Shown here piece by piece: positions 35,070 to 43,758 of a stretch of DNA of 64,000 nt. The notes beneath the pieces were generated by a model, which saw nothing but the letters and a program-made list of their open reading frames with translations, was not told the DNA's origin and ran no database searches. The stretch comes from Candidatus Gastranaerophilales bacterium. Its GTDB lineage: Bacteria > Cyanobacteriota > Vampirovibrionia > Gastranaerophilales > Gastranaerophilaceae. The DNA lies in assembly GCA_910586855.1 (NCBI GenBank), contig CAJUJH010000001.1:558001-622000 (forward strand), given 5' to 3'. How positions within the stretch are numbered: the stretch's first letter is position 1; each line of letters begins with the position of its first letter. The position numbers and the translations under genes are program-made.

Positions 35070-35142
35070 ATAACTCTCCTAACCTAACAATACACAAACA
35101 AAGCCTTTGTATACCCATAAAACATAAAAATAGATTTTTTTG

Positions 35143-36210
35143 TTATTCAAGATGATATTCGTGAGAATTTTTCTTATTTTCAATTAAGGAAGATATAAAG
35201 CTTGAACCCACAAATATAAGCCCTAAAGACCCGGTTACAATTTCAGGCATTTCATAAAATGTTGAAATAAACATAATAACTGCAAGTGTTAAAATTGCAT
35301 AGTGTGCACCTGATGAAAGATATACATAGGTTTTCAAGGTTTTATGCTCAACAAGAAGAAGTGTCAAGCTTCTTACAAACATAGCTCCTATTGCAAGCCC
35401 TATTGTAATAATTACAATATCCTTGCTTATTGCAAAACTTCCTAAAACTCCATCCAAAGAAAATGAAGCATCAATAAGTTCAAGATACAAGAACATCATA
35501 AAACCGCCCGTTGCAGCATTTTTTGCAGTGCCTGATAAAGCTTGCATACGTTTTTCCTGGCTTTTTTCTAAAAGCAAGCATAGGGCCTTTACGATTAAAT
35601 AAGTAACTATGCCTATAATGCCTGAAACTGCAACGCTCAATTTTATTTCATCAGCCACGATAAATTGTGTTAAAAATATGCATATAATTGTTATTATTAT
35701 ATCTATATATTTAACTTTAAGATTTAAAAGTTTTTCTTCAATAATTTTTATCCATGGGTTTTTATTTTCATTGAAGAAAAATTCTAAACCCACCATCATT
35801 AAAAATGCTCCGCCAAAGGAAACTAAAGGTGCATGGGCAATATGAAGGTAGTGCGTATATTGGGCAACATCTTCAAATGCAAGGTGAATTGTTTTTATAA
35901 GGCTTAATTTTGAAAATATTGAGACAATTAAAACAGGGAATAAAAACCTCATACCAAATACTGCAATTAAAATACCCCAGGTTAAAAACCTGTGCTGCCA
36001 CTTTGGAGACATTTTCTCTAAAATTAAGGCATTAACAACGGCATTATCAAAAGAGAGTGTAACCTCTAATATTGCAAGGAAAAATGTTACAAAAAGAATT
36101 TTAAGACCGGAGCCCGGTAATATATGTTCTGCCCAAAAAAAAGCAGCTATAAAACCAAAAATGGTTACAAATATTGATTCTTTAAAATGTTTAAATGTAG
36201 AATTTAGCAT
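35143..36210 (-). CDS. TerC/DUF475-type membrane protein
   Basis: A 355-residue integral membrane protein with about nine spans. It carries the TerC-like signatures LEVTLSFDNAVVNALIL (Asp-Asn in the membrane) and ELIDASFSLDGVLGSFA, each an inverted half of the fold. Relatives are linked to tellurite resistance and to manganese or other metal export; the substrate is not known here. The order with the sugar porter upstream (36257) may be co-transcription, 46 bp apart. Confidence 0.85.
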   Translation of the reverse strand: MLNSTFKHFKESIFVTIFGFIAAFFWAEHILPGSGLKILFVTFFLAILEVTLSFDNAVVNALILEKMSPKWQHRFLTWGILIAVFGMRFLFPVLIVSIFSKLSLIKTIHLAFEDVAQYTHYLHIAHAPLVSFGGAFLMMVGLEFFFNENKNPWIKIIEEKLLNLKVKYIDIIITIICIFLTQFIVADEIKLSVAVSGIIGIVTYLIVKALCLLLEKSQEKRMQALSGTAKNAATGGFMMFLYLELIDASFSLDGVLGSFAISKDIVIITIGLAIGAMFVRSLTLLLVEHKTLKTYVYLSSGAHYAILTLAVIMFISTFYEMPEIVTGSLGLIFVGSSFISSLIENKKNSHEYHLE

Positions 36211-36256
36211 AATTTTTGTTTCCTGTTTTTTAAATAGTCTTAATCTTTTAATAGTT

Positions 36257-37630
36257 TTAAAAATCTCTCGGGTTTACCCCGTTTTGCCAGTTTTCCTCTA
36301 TTTTTTCAAGTGTTATCCCCTTGGTTTCAGGCACCATAAAATATACATAAAACAAGCATATTATAGCAATCATTCCGTATAAATAAAATGTATAACTTTC
36401 TGATATTTTATTTATTAATGGTAAAAAACTCAATGTTACAGTGAAATTGAATAAAAAGTTTGACATTGTGGATATGCTCATTCCAAGACCCCTGAATTTT
36501 AGAGGGAAAATTTCAGATACTAAAAGTAAAATAATAGGACCTAATGAAAATGAGAAAAATGCTATATAAAACATTGAAGAAAATAGTGAAACCCATTTTA
36601 GTGAAGCCCCAAGCGCCTCACTGAATTGAAAAGCGGAACCCAAAATAAACAAGCATAATGCCATACCAATTAAGCCTGCGTACAGTAAAGGCTTTCTTCC
36701 TGTTTTATCAGATAAAAATATTGCAATAAATGTCATAAGGCAATTTACTATCCCGATTCCAACAGTTGCATAAATTGCGCTTGAATTTGAATTAAATCCT
36801 GCAATTTTTAAAATTGTAGGTGCATAATAAATTATGGTATTTATACCTGTCCACTGCTGGCAGAACATTAAACCTATTCCTAAAAATAACGGGGCAAACA
36901 TCCATTTTTTAAATTCAAACTTTTTATCATTATCCTTATTTTGTAAAACGTTTTTAATCTCTAAAATTTCTTTATCAGCATCTATGCCGGGTTCAATCCT
37001 TTTAAAAACCTTTTTGGCTTCATCATCTTTTCCTTTTGAGATAAGCCATCTTGGAGTATCAGACATAAAAAACATACCGATTCCTAAAATTAATGCCGGA
37101 AATACTCCAAATAAAAGCATTAATCTCCACCCGAATTGAATATTTGCAAATCCTGCATTTACAAGGTATGAAAATAAAATTCCTATGGTTATTGCAAGCT
37201 GAAATAAAGAAACCAGACTTCCCCTTATTTTTTCGGGTGAAATTTCAGACAAATATAAAGGTGTTGCAAAAGTAACCACCCCTATTGCAAGCCCTACGAT
37301 AAATCTTGATAATATTAAAATATTAATGTTTGGCGCGGCTGCGCAAAATATTGAACCTATGAAAAAAAGGACTGCGGTAAATATTAAAATCTTTTTTCTG
37401 CCGAATAAATCTGCAAGGTGTCCGTTTAATATAGCGCCTATCGTTGCCCCTACAAGGGTTGAAGATACTAAAATTCCCTGAAGATAATCAGATAGATTCC
37501 ATTCATCTTTAATAAATAAAAGTGCTCCTGAAATTACCCCTGTATCGAATCCCGACAAAAGCCCGCCAAGAGCTACAATAAAGGCTACCAAATAAAGTAT
37601 CGGCGAATATTTAGATTTCTGCGCTTCCAT
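36257..37630 (-). CDS. MFS sugar porter
   Basis: A proton-linked sugar transporter of the XylE/GalP/glucose family. The 457-residue, 12-span protein has GGLLSGFDTGVISGAL in span 1, GHLADLFGRKKIL after span 2, RFIVGLAIGV, PLYLSEISPEKIRG, QQWTGINTIIYYAPTI in span 7, DKTGRKPLL, and the final PETKGITLEKIEE. All are sugar-porter signatures. I use the ATG at 37630 (GGGAAAG upstream) rather than TTG 15 bases earlier. It overlaps the acpS stop by 20 bp. It could feed the ROK kinase. Confidence 0.92.
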   Translation of the reverse strand: MEAQKSKYSPILYLVAFIVALGGLLSGFDTGVISGALLFIKDEWNLSDYLQGILVSSTLVGATIGAILNGHLADLFGRKKILIFTAVLFFIGSIFCAAAPNINILILSRFIVGLAIGVVTFATPLYLSEISPEKIRGSLVSLFQLAITIGILFSYLVNAGFANIQFGWRLMLLFGVFPALILGIGMFFMSDTPRWLISKGKDDEAKKVFKRIEPGIDADKEILEIKNVLQNKDNDKKFEFKKWMFAPLFLGIGLMFCQQWTGINTIIYYAPTILKIAGFNSNSSAIYATVGIGIVNCLMTFIAIFLSDKTGRKPLLYAGLIGMALCLFILGSAFQFSEALGASLKWVSLFSSMFYIAFFSFSLGPIILLLVSEIFPLKFRGLGMSISTMSNFLFNFTVTLSFLPLINKISESYTFYLYGMIAIICLFYVYFMVPETKGITLEKIEENWQNGVNPRDF

Positions 37631-38069
37631 ATATATCTTTCCCAAAACTGTTTTCTATATAATTTTCCTTATGTGTTTCATATGATATTTCTAAGTGTTT
37701 TTTATGCGCCAAGCAATAGCATATGGCATTTGTTTTACTGTGCGATAGTGAAATTTTAAGTTCAACCTTCTCTTCCAGCATAGGATTTAAAATCCTAACC
37801 TCGGGAGCACCGTTTCTTGCATGGTAAATTTCAAAATCAGCATAGCTTACAGCTTCATATCCAAAAGAACACACCGCCTTTAAACATGCTTCTTTTGCAC
37901 AATACCTTGCAGCAAGGTGAGCTTCATAATTTTTCTTTGAAAAACAGTATTCAATTTCATTTTTTGTAAAAATTCTTAAAACAAAGGGGTTATTTTGTGT
38001 ATCGTATTTTCTAAATCTTTCAATTTCTTCTATATCAACCCCGAGCCCTAAGTCTTTAAATTCAAACAT
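37611..38069 (-). CDS. acpS: Holo-ACP synthase (4'-phosphopantetheinyl transferase)
   Basis: Transfers phosphopantetheine from CoA to Ser36 of ACP. The product has GLGVDIEEIERFRK (metal Asp) and AARYCAKEACLKAV (metal Glu), then ISLSHSKTNAICYCLA. The ATG at 38069 (MFEFKDLG) has AAGGA 8 bases upstream; an ATG 24 bases earlier lacks one. It is 152 residues, about 25 longer than usual; the extra part is a polar tail that overlaps the porter gene start. Confidence 0.92.
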   Translation of the reverse strand: MFEFKDLGLGVDIEEIERFRKYDTQNNPFVLRIFTKNEIEYCFSKKNYEAHLAARYCAKEACLKAVCSFGYEAVSYADFEIYHARNGAPEVRILNPMLEEKVELKISLSHSKTNAICYCLAHKKHLEISYETHKENYIENSFGKDIYGSAEI

Positions 38070-38303
38070 CTTAATATTCCTTAAACTATCCATAGTTTAC
38101 AATAAAAGCCCATTATTGCAAAGCTTTAATATATTTTTCGACTGCTTGCTTTTTATTTTTTTTTCTGTTATTTTTAAATTAGTTAATGCCGATATAAAAC
38201 GATGTAAATATTGTTTTTTGGAATTGTCAAATCGGTTGTATGGAGCTTAGTTTTAACTTTATTGTTTTGATTGTTTTTAATTTAAAATTGCTAAAGGAAT
38301 TTT

Positions 38304-41300
38304 TTGAAGTATAAATTTAACCACAAATATATAAAGGAAAATGCAAAACCGGGCAGCTGGCGCCGGGGATATGAGTATTTTCAAAAAGGTCAGGTAACAT
38401 CTGTCGAACTTAAAGATGCCGTTGTAAAAGCACAGGTAAAAGGCAACTTTAAATCTCATTATGATGTAACTTTAAAATTCAATAAAACAAGCGTGAAGCC
38501 AGCCTGCAGCTGTCCTTTGGATGAACCCTGGTGTAAGCATACCGTAGCTGTCGCTCTAAATGCGCTTAAAGGACACCTTTGGGATGAATTTCTTTATGAA
38601 AAACACGATATACCGCCTGTTTTTGAAGATGAAGACTTTCCAATGAATGAAAACCCGAAAGGCGGTTATATTTTCCATTTTAACCCTAAAAGACGCCAGA
38701 ATTTCTTTTCAATACTTGTTATGGATAGAAACACAAAAAGGGTTATGCGTGATTTAGAAGGACCTTTAAAGTTAATCCTTGAAGCGCAGAAAAATGACCC
38801 CGATTTTACTCTAAATGAAGCTCAAAAGCTTGAAGTTATGATGTTCAGGCTTCTTTTAAAGCAATCAAGACTTGATAAAAAATCCGGCTGGTATGATGTT
38901 CAAATCAATAAATTTGATGAATTTTTTAAGATGTTATCCAAGCTTGAAGATGTGATTGATGCTAAAACCCATAAAAAAATTCAATTTATGGACGAAACCT
39001 GGAAGCTTTGCTTGAGTGTTAATATATCATATGTTGGAAATGTACTTCTTTCTTTGTATTGGAAACGCCCTGACGATTCTGAAATTTATCCTTTTGAAGA
39101 GGTTAGATATTTCTCTCGCCAATTGAAGTGGGCGCGTTACAAAGATGTAATTTTCCCGACTGATGTTCAGGTTTCAATTTTACCTCAATATTTAACCAAA
39201 GCTTCATTTACGGATATTAAAGATGCTGAAGGCGGAAAGTTTGTTTATGAAGAACTTCCTAAACTCCGTGAGATGATGACGGTTGAGCTTTCAAAAGAGA
39301 TGGAACGTCTTGCCTTTGAAAAAAGACCGCCAAAATGCATTGTGGAATTAGGTGTAGATTATGACCAATCTTTAAAAGCATCGCTTGAATTTGAATATGA
39401 CGGGGTAAAAGTCCCATATACAAGAACCCCGAAAACCCCGTACGTTACAATTAAAGACCCTGCAAAAGATTTATTATATTGGGTAAAAAGGGATTCTGCA
39501 TTTGAGCAAAAAGCTTATCAAATGCTTTTAGCCTGCAAGTTTCACCCGATGCAGACGAATAATCTGGCACTTGAAAAAGAAAATGCCATAGATTTTTACA
39601 ATTACTATATCCAAAATGCAGGTGACGGCTGGAAATTTATTGAAAAAGACGATATGTCTTTATATAAATTGGCTTCAAAACGTTTGCAATTATGCGCAGA
39701 TATTGATTTTGCACCTGATACAACGAATATTTTTGAAATTGAACTATACGGAGATGTCGATGGCGAGAGGATAGAGCTTGATAAAATACAGGAGCTTGTC
39801 TATGACGGGGCAAAGTATTATCAGGTTTTAGGAAAAGGGCAGGCATCAATCCCTGTAGATGATGTTTATTCATTGTTAAAATCTTTTAACACTTATGATG
39901 CTTATAGGAACGAAGAAGATAAATTTATAGTTAAAACCTATCGTGCAGGTGTAGTTTCAGAGATGGAGAATATGAAGGTTAAGCTTAAAATGAGCCGGAA
40001 ATTCTCTAAATTCTGGAAAGAAATTTCAACGTTCTCAAATATGGAAAATACACCGCTTCCAAAATCTACCGTTGCAAGTCTTAGAGAGTATCAGACAAAA
40101 GGCTACAGCTGGCTTTGGTTTTTGTATAAATACAGTTTAAACGGTATTTTGGCTGATGATATGGGTCTTGGTAAAACCCTTCAAACATTGACTCTTCTTC
40201 AAAAAGCAAAAGAAAAAGACGGCAAAAAAACATCTCTTGTAATTTGCCCGACATCCGTTGTGTTTAACTGGGAAAATGAAATTGAAAAATTTGCCCCAAA
40301 CTTGAAATTCTTAAATCTTACAGGGGTAGATAGAAAAACTAAATTTAAAAATATTTCAAAATACGATATTGTAATTACAAGCTATGCTTTAATCAGGCGT
40401 GATATTGAAGAATACAAAAAAGAAGAATTCAGATATATTATTCTTGATGAATCTCAAAATATTAAAAATTTCCAAAGTCAAACTTCAAAATCTGTTAAAA
40501 TGCTGAACGCTAAGCATAAATTAGCGTTATCGGGCACCCCGATTGAAAATAAACTTGAAGAACTTTGGAGTGTATTTGATTTTCTAATGCCCGGATTCTT
40601 GTTTGATGTTCCTGAATTTAACAACAGATATGTTTATCCGATTATGGAAAAAGAAGATAAATCTGTTGAAAGACGTTTGAAATCACAGATTTTCCCATTC
40701 ATATTACGTCGTATGAAAAGAGACGTTGCAAAAGATTTGCCTGATAAGATTGAATCTGTTGCATACTGTGAACTTACACCTGACCAAAAAGACCTTTATT
40801 TGCAGGTATTGGATTCAACTAAAGAAGAATTATTTAAATCAATTGAAACAGTCGGCTTAGAAAAATCAAGAATGTCAATATTCTCTGCCCTTCTAAGGTT
40901 AAGACAAATCTGCTGTCACCCGAGATTATATGATACCGAAGGGAAACTCGGCATATCGGATTCAGGCAAATTTGAACATCTGCAATCAATGCTTGAAGAA
41001 ATTATCTCCGAAGGACACAGAATTTTGTTATTCAGCCAGTTTGTCGGAATGCTTGATATTATTAAAGTTTGGCTTGAAACCAAAGGTATTAAACATGAAT
41101 ACTTGTCAGGCAAAACTAAAGACCGTCAGGCTGTTGTTGAAAGGTTTAATACAGACCCCACAATTCCAATCTTCCTTGTGTCGCTTAAAGCAGGCGGTAC
41201 AGGTCTGAATTTAACCGGGGCAGATTATGTTATCCACTATGACCCATGGTGGAACCCTGCTGTTGAAGACCAGGCAACCGATAGAGCCTACCGTATCGGG

Positions 41301-41474
41301 CAGACCAAAAAGGTATTTGTATACCGCTTGATTACAAAAGGCACGGTGGAAGAGAAAATTCAAAGATTAAAATCTAAAAAGCGCTCCCTTGTGGACTCTG
41401 TAATTTCGGTTGATAGAAACATCGCAAAAACACTTACTTACCAAGATATTAAAGATATCTTTTCTGTAGATTAA
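38304..41474 (+). CDS. SNF2-family ATPase with SWIM zinc finger
   Basis: A double-stranded DNA translocase of unknown client. The 1056-residue product has an N-terminal SWIM finger (CSCPLDEPWCKHTVAVALNA, about residue 68-85), a long middle region (about 100-590) and a SNF2 engine. The engine shows DDMGLGKTLQTL (Walker A), SLVICPTSVVFNWENE, LDESQNIKN, LALSGTPIENKLEELWS, SLKAGGTGLNLTGADYVIHY and DQATDRAYRIGQTKKVFVYR. The start is TTG with AAAGGAA upstream. Bacterial SWIM-SNF2 proteins are widespread; roles in transcription recycling or repair are inferred for relatives. Confidence 0.92.
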   Translation: MKYKFNHKYIKENAKPGSWRRGYEYFQKGQVTSVELKDAVVKAQVKGNFKSHYDVTLKFNKTSVKPACSCPLDEPWCKHTVAVALNALKGHLWDEFLYEKHDIPPVFEDEDFPMNENPKGGYIFHFNPKRRQNFFSILVMDRNTKRVMRDLEGPLKLILEAQKNDPDFTLNEAQKLEVMMFRLLLKQSRLDKKSGWYDVQINKFDEFFKMLSKLEDVIDAKTHKKIQFMDETWKLCLSVNISYVGNVLLSLYWKRPDDSEIYPFEEVRYFSRQLKWARYKDVIFPTDVQVSILPQYLTKASFTDIKDAEGGKFVYEELPKLREMMTVELSKEMERLAFEKRPPKCIVELGVDYDQSLKASLEFEYDGVKVPYTRTPKTPYVTIKDPAKDLLYWVKRDSAFEQKAYQMLLACKFHPMQTNNLALEKENAIDFYNYYIQNAGDGWKFIEKDDMSLYKLASKRLQLCADIDFAPDTTNIFEIELYGDVDGERIELDKIQELVYDGAKYYQVLGKGQASIPVDDVYSLLKSFNTYDAYRNEEDKFIVKTYRAGVVSEMENMKVKLKMSRKFSKFWKEISTFSNMENTPLPKSTVASLREYQTKGYSWLWFLYKYSLNGILADDMGLGKTLQTLTLLQKAKEKDGKKTSLVICPTSVVFNWENEIEKFAPNLKFLNLTGVDRKTKFKNISKYDIVITSYALIRRDIEEYKKEEFRYIILDESQNIKNFQSQTSKSVKMLNAKHKLALSGTPIENKLEELWSVFDFLMPGFLFDVPEFNNRYVYPIMEKEDKSVERRLKSQIFPFILRRMKRDVAKDLPDKIESVAYCELTPDQKDLYLQVLDSTKEELFKSIETVGLEKSRMSIFSALLRLRQICCHPRLYDTEGKLGISDSGKFEHLQSMLEEIISEGHRILLFSQFVGMLDIIKVWLETKGIKHEYLSGKTKDRQAVVERFNTDPTIPIFLVSLKAGGTGLNLTGADYVIHYDPWWNPAVEDQATDRAYRIGQTKKVFVYRLITKGTVEEKIQRLKSKKRSLVDSVISVDRNIAKTLTYQDIKDIFSVD

Positions 41475-41640
41475 AAAACTGCAATTTTTAACTTTTAAAT
41501 TCTGGTTAAGATGTTAATACGACTATACTGCTAAGCTTTAAAATTAATTCGCGTTTAATAATATGTCATATTTCGTCAAAAAAATTAGCTTGTTCGTTTT
41601 TATTTAAATATAGATATCTGGAAGGAAATAGTATTTCTAT

Positions 41641-42867
41641 ATGAATAATGTTGGGTTGAGCTCGTTAAATAATACTTATTGCAGTAATATAAATCAAGAA
41701 CAAGCTGTTAAATTTGAGAGGCAGGAAAATACGCATACAAGCCAAGTAAAACAAGGCAATAAGCAAATCATGTTAACACTTGCAGGATTAAGCGCGATTG
41801 CTATTGCAGGAATTGCAATTTTTATGAATGCGTCCAAAGGAAAAGCTACTAAGATTAGTTTAGACGGTCAAATGGAAAAATTAGGAGAACAGGCTAAAAC
41901 CGTAAGTGATAAAGTTAATACTTCTCTTTCAAGTGGTGAAAAGATAATTCCAACTGCACCAACCATAAATAATTCTGTTCAAAAAGCAAATAATGTAGGT
42001 ATCACAGAGCAAACCTCTGTTCCAGCACCTATTATAGAAGAAAAAATAAAACAACAGCCAAGTGTACAAAAAAGCAAAAGTAATTCTGAAGGAAAAATTG
42101 CATTGCAGGAGAAAACCAACACGGCTGTCAGCCAGCCTGAAACAGAAGAAGTTTTGATATCTAAAAAGTCTGATATTGTTCAAAAGAAAGCTGCACCAAT
42201 ATGTAGCCAGCCAGAAAAAGATTTTGAAAAGGAACGTTATAATAATATTTTGCAAGATATGGAAAAATTAAAAAAAGTTTCTTTAAATGTAGACGAATTA
42301 ATGAAAGATGAAGCCAAGATGCAAGAATTTTTGCATACAAAAATTACTATACAAAAAAGTAAATATGATGCTACCATGATTGAAACCACGGTTGATGAAG
42401 CTTTGAGTAAAACAATTTTAGGAACATATAAAGAAGCGCCAGAAATTTTATACCATGGTACAACAAAATATTCTTATGATGATATTATAAAAAATGGTTT
42501 TTCGCTCGATTGCTGCAGAATAAATGAATCCGGAAAAGGGATATATTTTGGAGTTGATAAAGCCGGTGCAGAAAACTATTCAAACACTGGAGCAATCATA
42601 AAAGCAAAATATACTGGAGAAAAAATTGCAGATGTTATACCCGGGGTGGCAGGTAGCATAGGAGAACAGTACCGTATCCGCTCGCTTGCGCAAGACATAT
42701 TTAATCTTGATTTTATGGATGATAATACCCCAAGGGAGCTAATAGCAAAGTGTTACACGCAAAAATTAAAATCTCTTGGCTACGATGCTATTCATTCAGC
42801 TAGTTTGGGTGCAAAATGTGAATATATAGCAGTTTTAGACCCGTCAAAAATTCAGATTGTCAAATAA
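41641..42867 (+). CDS. Membrane-anchored PARP-like ADP-ribosyltransferase candidate
   Basis: A 408-residue protein: a polar N-terminus, one membrane span (about 43-62, IMLTLAGLSAIAIAGIAIFM), a disordered Lys/Glu/Pro/Ser stalk (about 65-200) and a C-terminal domain (about 230-408). The C-terminal domain follows the H-Y-E plan of PARP/diphtheria-toxin ADP-ribosyltransferases: LYHGTTKYSYDDIIKNGF (His272), SGKGIYFGVDKAGAENYS (Tyr302) and CEYIAVLDPSKIQIV (Glu394). Spacing and surrounding residues also fit. No signal peptide precedes the span, so the topology is uncertain. The ribosome site is AAGGAAAT. It could be an effector, a defence toxin or a self-regulating enzyme. No immunity gene or hydrolase (macrodomain) is next to it. 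Confidence 0.6.
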   Translation: MNNVGLSSLNNTYCSNINQEQAVKFERQENTHTSQVKQGNKQIMLTLAGLSAIAIAGIAIFMNASKGKATKISLDGQMEKLGEQAKTVSDKVNTSLSSGEKIIPTAPTINNSVQKANNVGITEQTSVPAPIIEEKIKQQPSVQKSKSNSEGKIALQEKTNTAVSQPETEEVLISKKSDIVQKKAAPICSQPEKDFEKERYNNILQDMEKLKKVSLNVDELMKDEAKMQEFLHTKITIQKSKYDATMIETTVDEALSKTILGTYKEAPEILYHGTTKYSYDDIIKNGFSLDCCRINESGKGIYFGVDKAGAENYSNTGAIIKAKYTGEKIADVIPGVAGSIGEQYRIRSLAQDIFNLDFMDDNTPRELIAKCYTQKLKSLGYDAIHSASLGAKCEYIAVLDPSKIQIVK

Positions 42868-42899
42868 AATTAACTTGTTATTCAACTTGTAAATCGTTC

Positions 42900-43256
42900 T
42901 TACTCAAGCTCTGTTTTTGTTTCAAATGAAAAATCTATTTCTGTTTCTGCAGTTTTGTTATCAGCATCTGCAGGTGTTTCAACGGCTTGCTGCTCATTTT
43001 TTTCAGGCGCAAATAATCCTTTAACAAGACCCATTAATTTTTCCATAAAACTTTGACATTCAAAATTGCTTGGCATCTCTCCATTATTTTCTTTTAATAA
43101 ATCTTCCATAGTGGTCTTCATTGAAGAATTATCCATTGCATTCATAAAAATACTGACATCATAATTGCTATCAGCTGCTGCCATATATGAGATTTTTTGC
43201 GAAAAATTTGTCTTTTGTATATTGCTTACATTTTGTGTGCCGGTTACGTTTGTCAT
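42900..43256 (-). CDS. Small unknown protein, 118 aa
   Basis: The ATG has AGAGGAAA upstream and the frame is clean, so it is probably real. The product starts MTNVTGTQNVSNIQKTNFSQ, has a central helical part with an amphipathic piece (SFMEKLMGLVKGLFAPE) and an acidic tail. It lies 16 bp after the gene at 43273 and probably shares its message. It converges on the PARP-like gene. No family recognised; acidic low-complexity ends suggest a partner-binding or secreted protein. Confidence 0.6.
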   Translation of the reverse strand: MTNVTGTQNVSNIQKTNFSQKISYMAAADSNYDVSIFMNAMDNSSMKTTMEDLLKENNGEMPSNFECQSFMEKLMGLVKGLFAPEKNEQQAVETPADADNKTAETEIDFSFETKTELE

Positions 43257-43272
43257 ATTTTTCCTCTCTTAT

Positions 43273-43605
43273 TTAAAAATAAATTTCCTCAGGGTTGATA
43301 TCGCCAAAGTTCATAATAAAATCTTTAAGATTGCTAAAAAAACCGGTATTATTTTCTTTTTCTATGTTTTTTAGCTGCTCTTTAAGACTTGCGTGTTTTA
43401 AGCTGTTAGGAGTATCTGCCCAGTCAAACGTTTGTTTATTGTGTGTATCGTTATCTTTGCTTAAGAAGATATCCCCATTATTTTTTGTATTTTCAATTTT
43501 ATAATCAAAAATGCTTGCCTTAAGAAAACTGTTTTCTGCTTTTAAATTCTGCGCCTCATTAGAAATGCTGCCGGAATTTACAGCTTCAACACGATTAAGT
43601 GTCAT
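43273..43605 (-). CDS. Small unknown protein, 110 aa
   Basis: The ATG has AAAGAGG upstream. The 110-residue product is polar and Asn/Lys-rich. Its C-terminal motif FFSNLKDFIMNFGDINPEEI recalls the amphipathic piece of the downstream gene, so the two may be distantly related or partners. Upstream lies a 26-bp perfect palindrome. Function unknown. Confidence 0.6.
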   Translation of the reverse strand: MTLNRVEAVNSGSISNEAQNLKAENSFLKASIFDYKIENTKNNGDIFLSKDNDTHNKQTFDWADTPNSLKHASLKEQLKNIEKENNTGFFSNLKDFIMNFGDINPEEIYF

Positions 43606-43661
43606 AAAAAACCTCTTTAATAATTTCTCTCTTGGTTTTAAAGGATAAAGATATGCTTTTT

Positions 43662-43687
43662 AAATCCTTTATATATATAAAGGATTT
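43662..43687. repeat. 26-bp perfect palindrome
   Basis: AAATCCTTTA-TATATA-TAAAGGATTT between dnaE and the small-gene pair. It can act as dnaE 3' hairpin (no T-run follows) or as an operator for the gene starting at 43605. Confidence 0.5.
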
Positions 43688-43758
43688 ATTGCTTAAAAAA
43701 TTGCCTAAATTTTAAAAAAGTTTCTTAAAACAGATAAAATTTAAAACCCATAAACAAA

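Noticed and set aside
38070..38303. Regulatory RNA upstream of the SNF2 gene
   Set aside because: The 230-bp region is AT-rich with no convincing stem or promoter; I see nothing specific in it.
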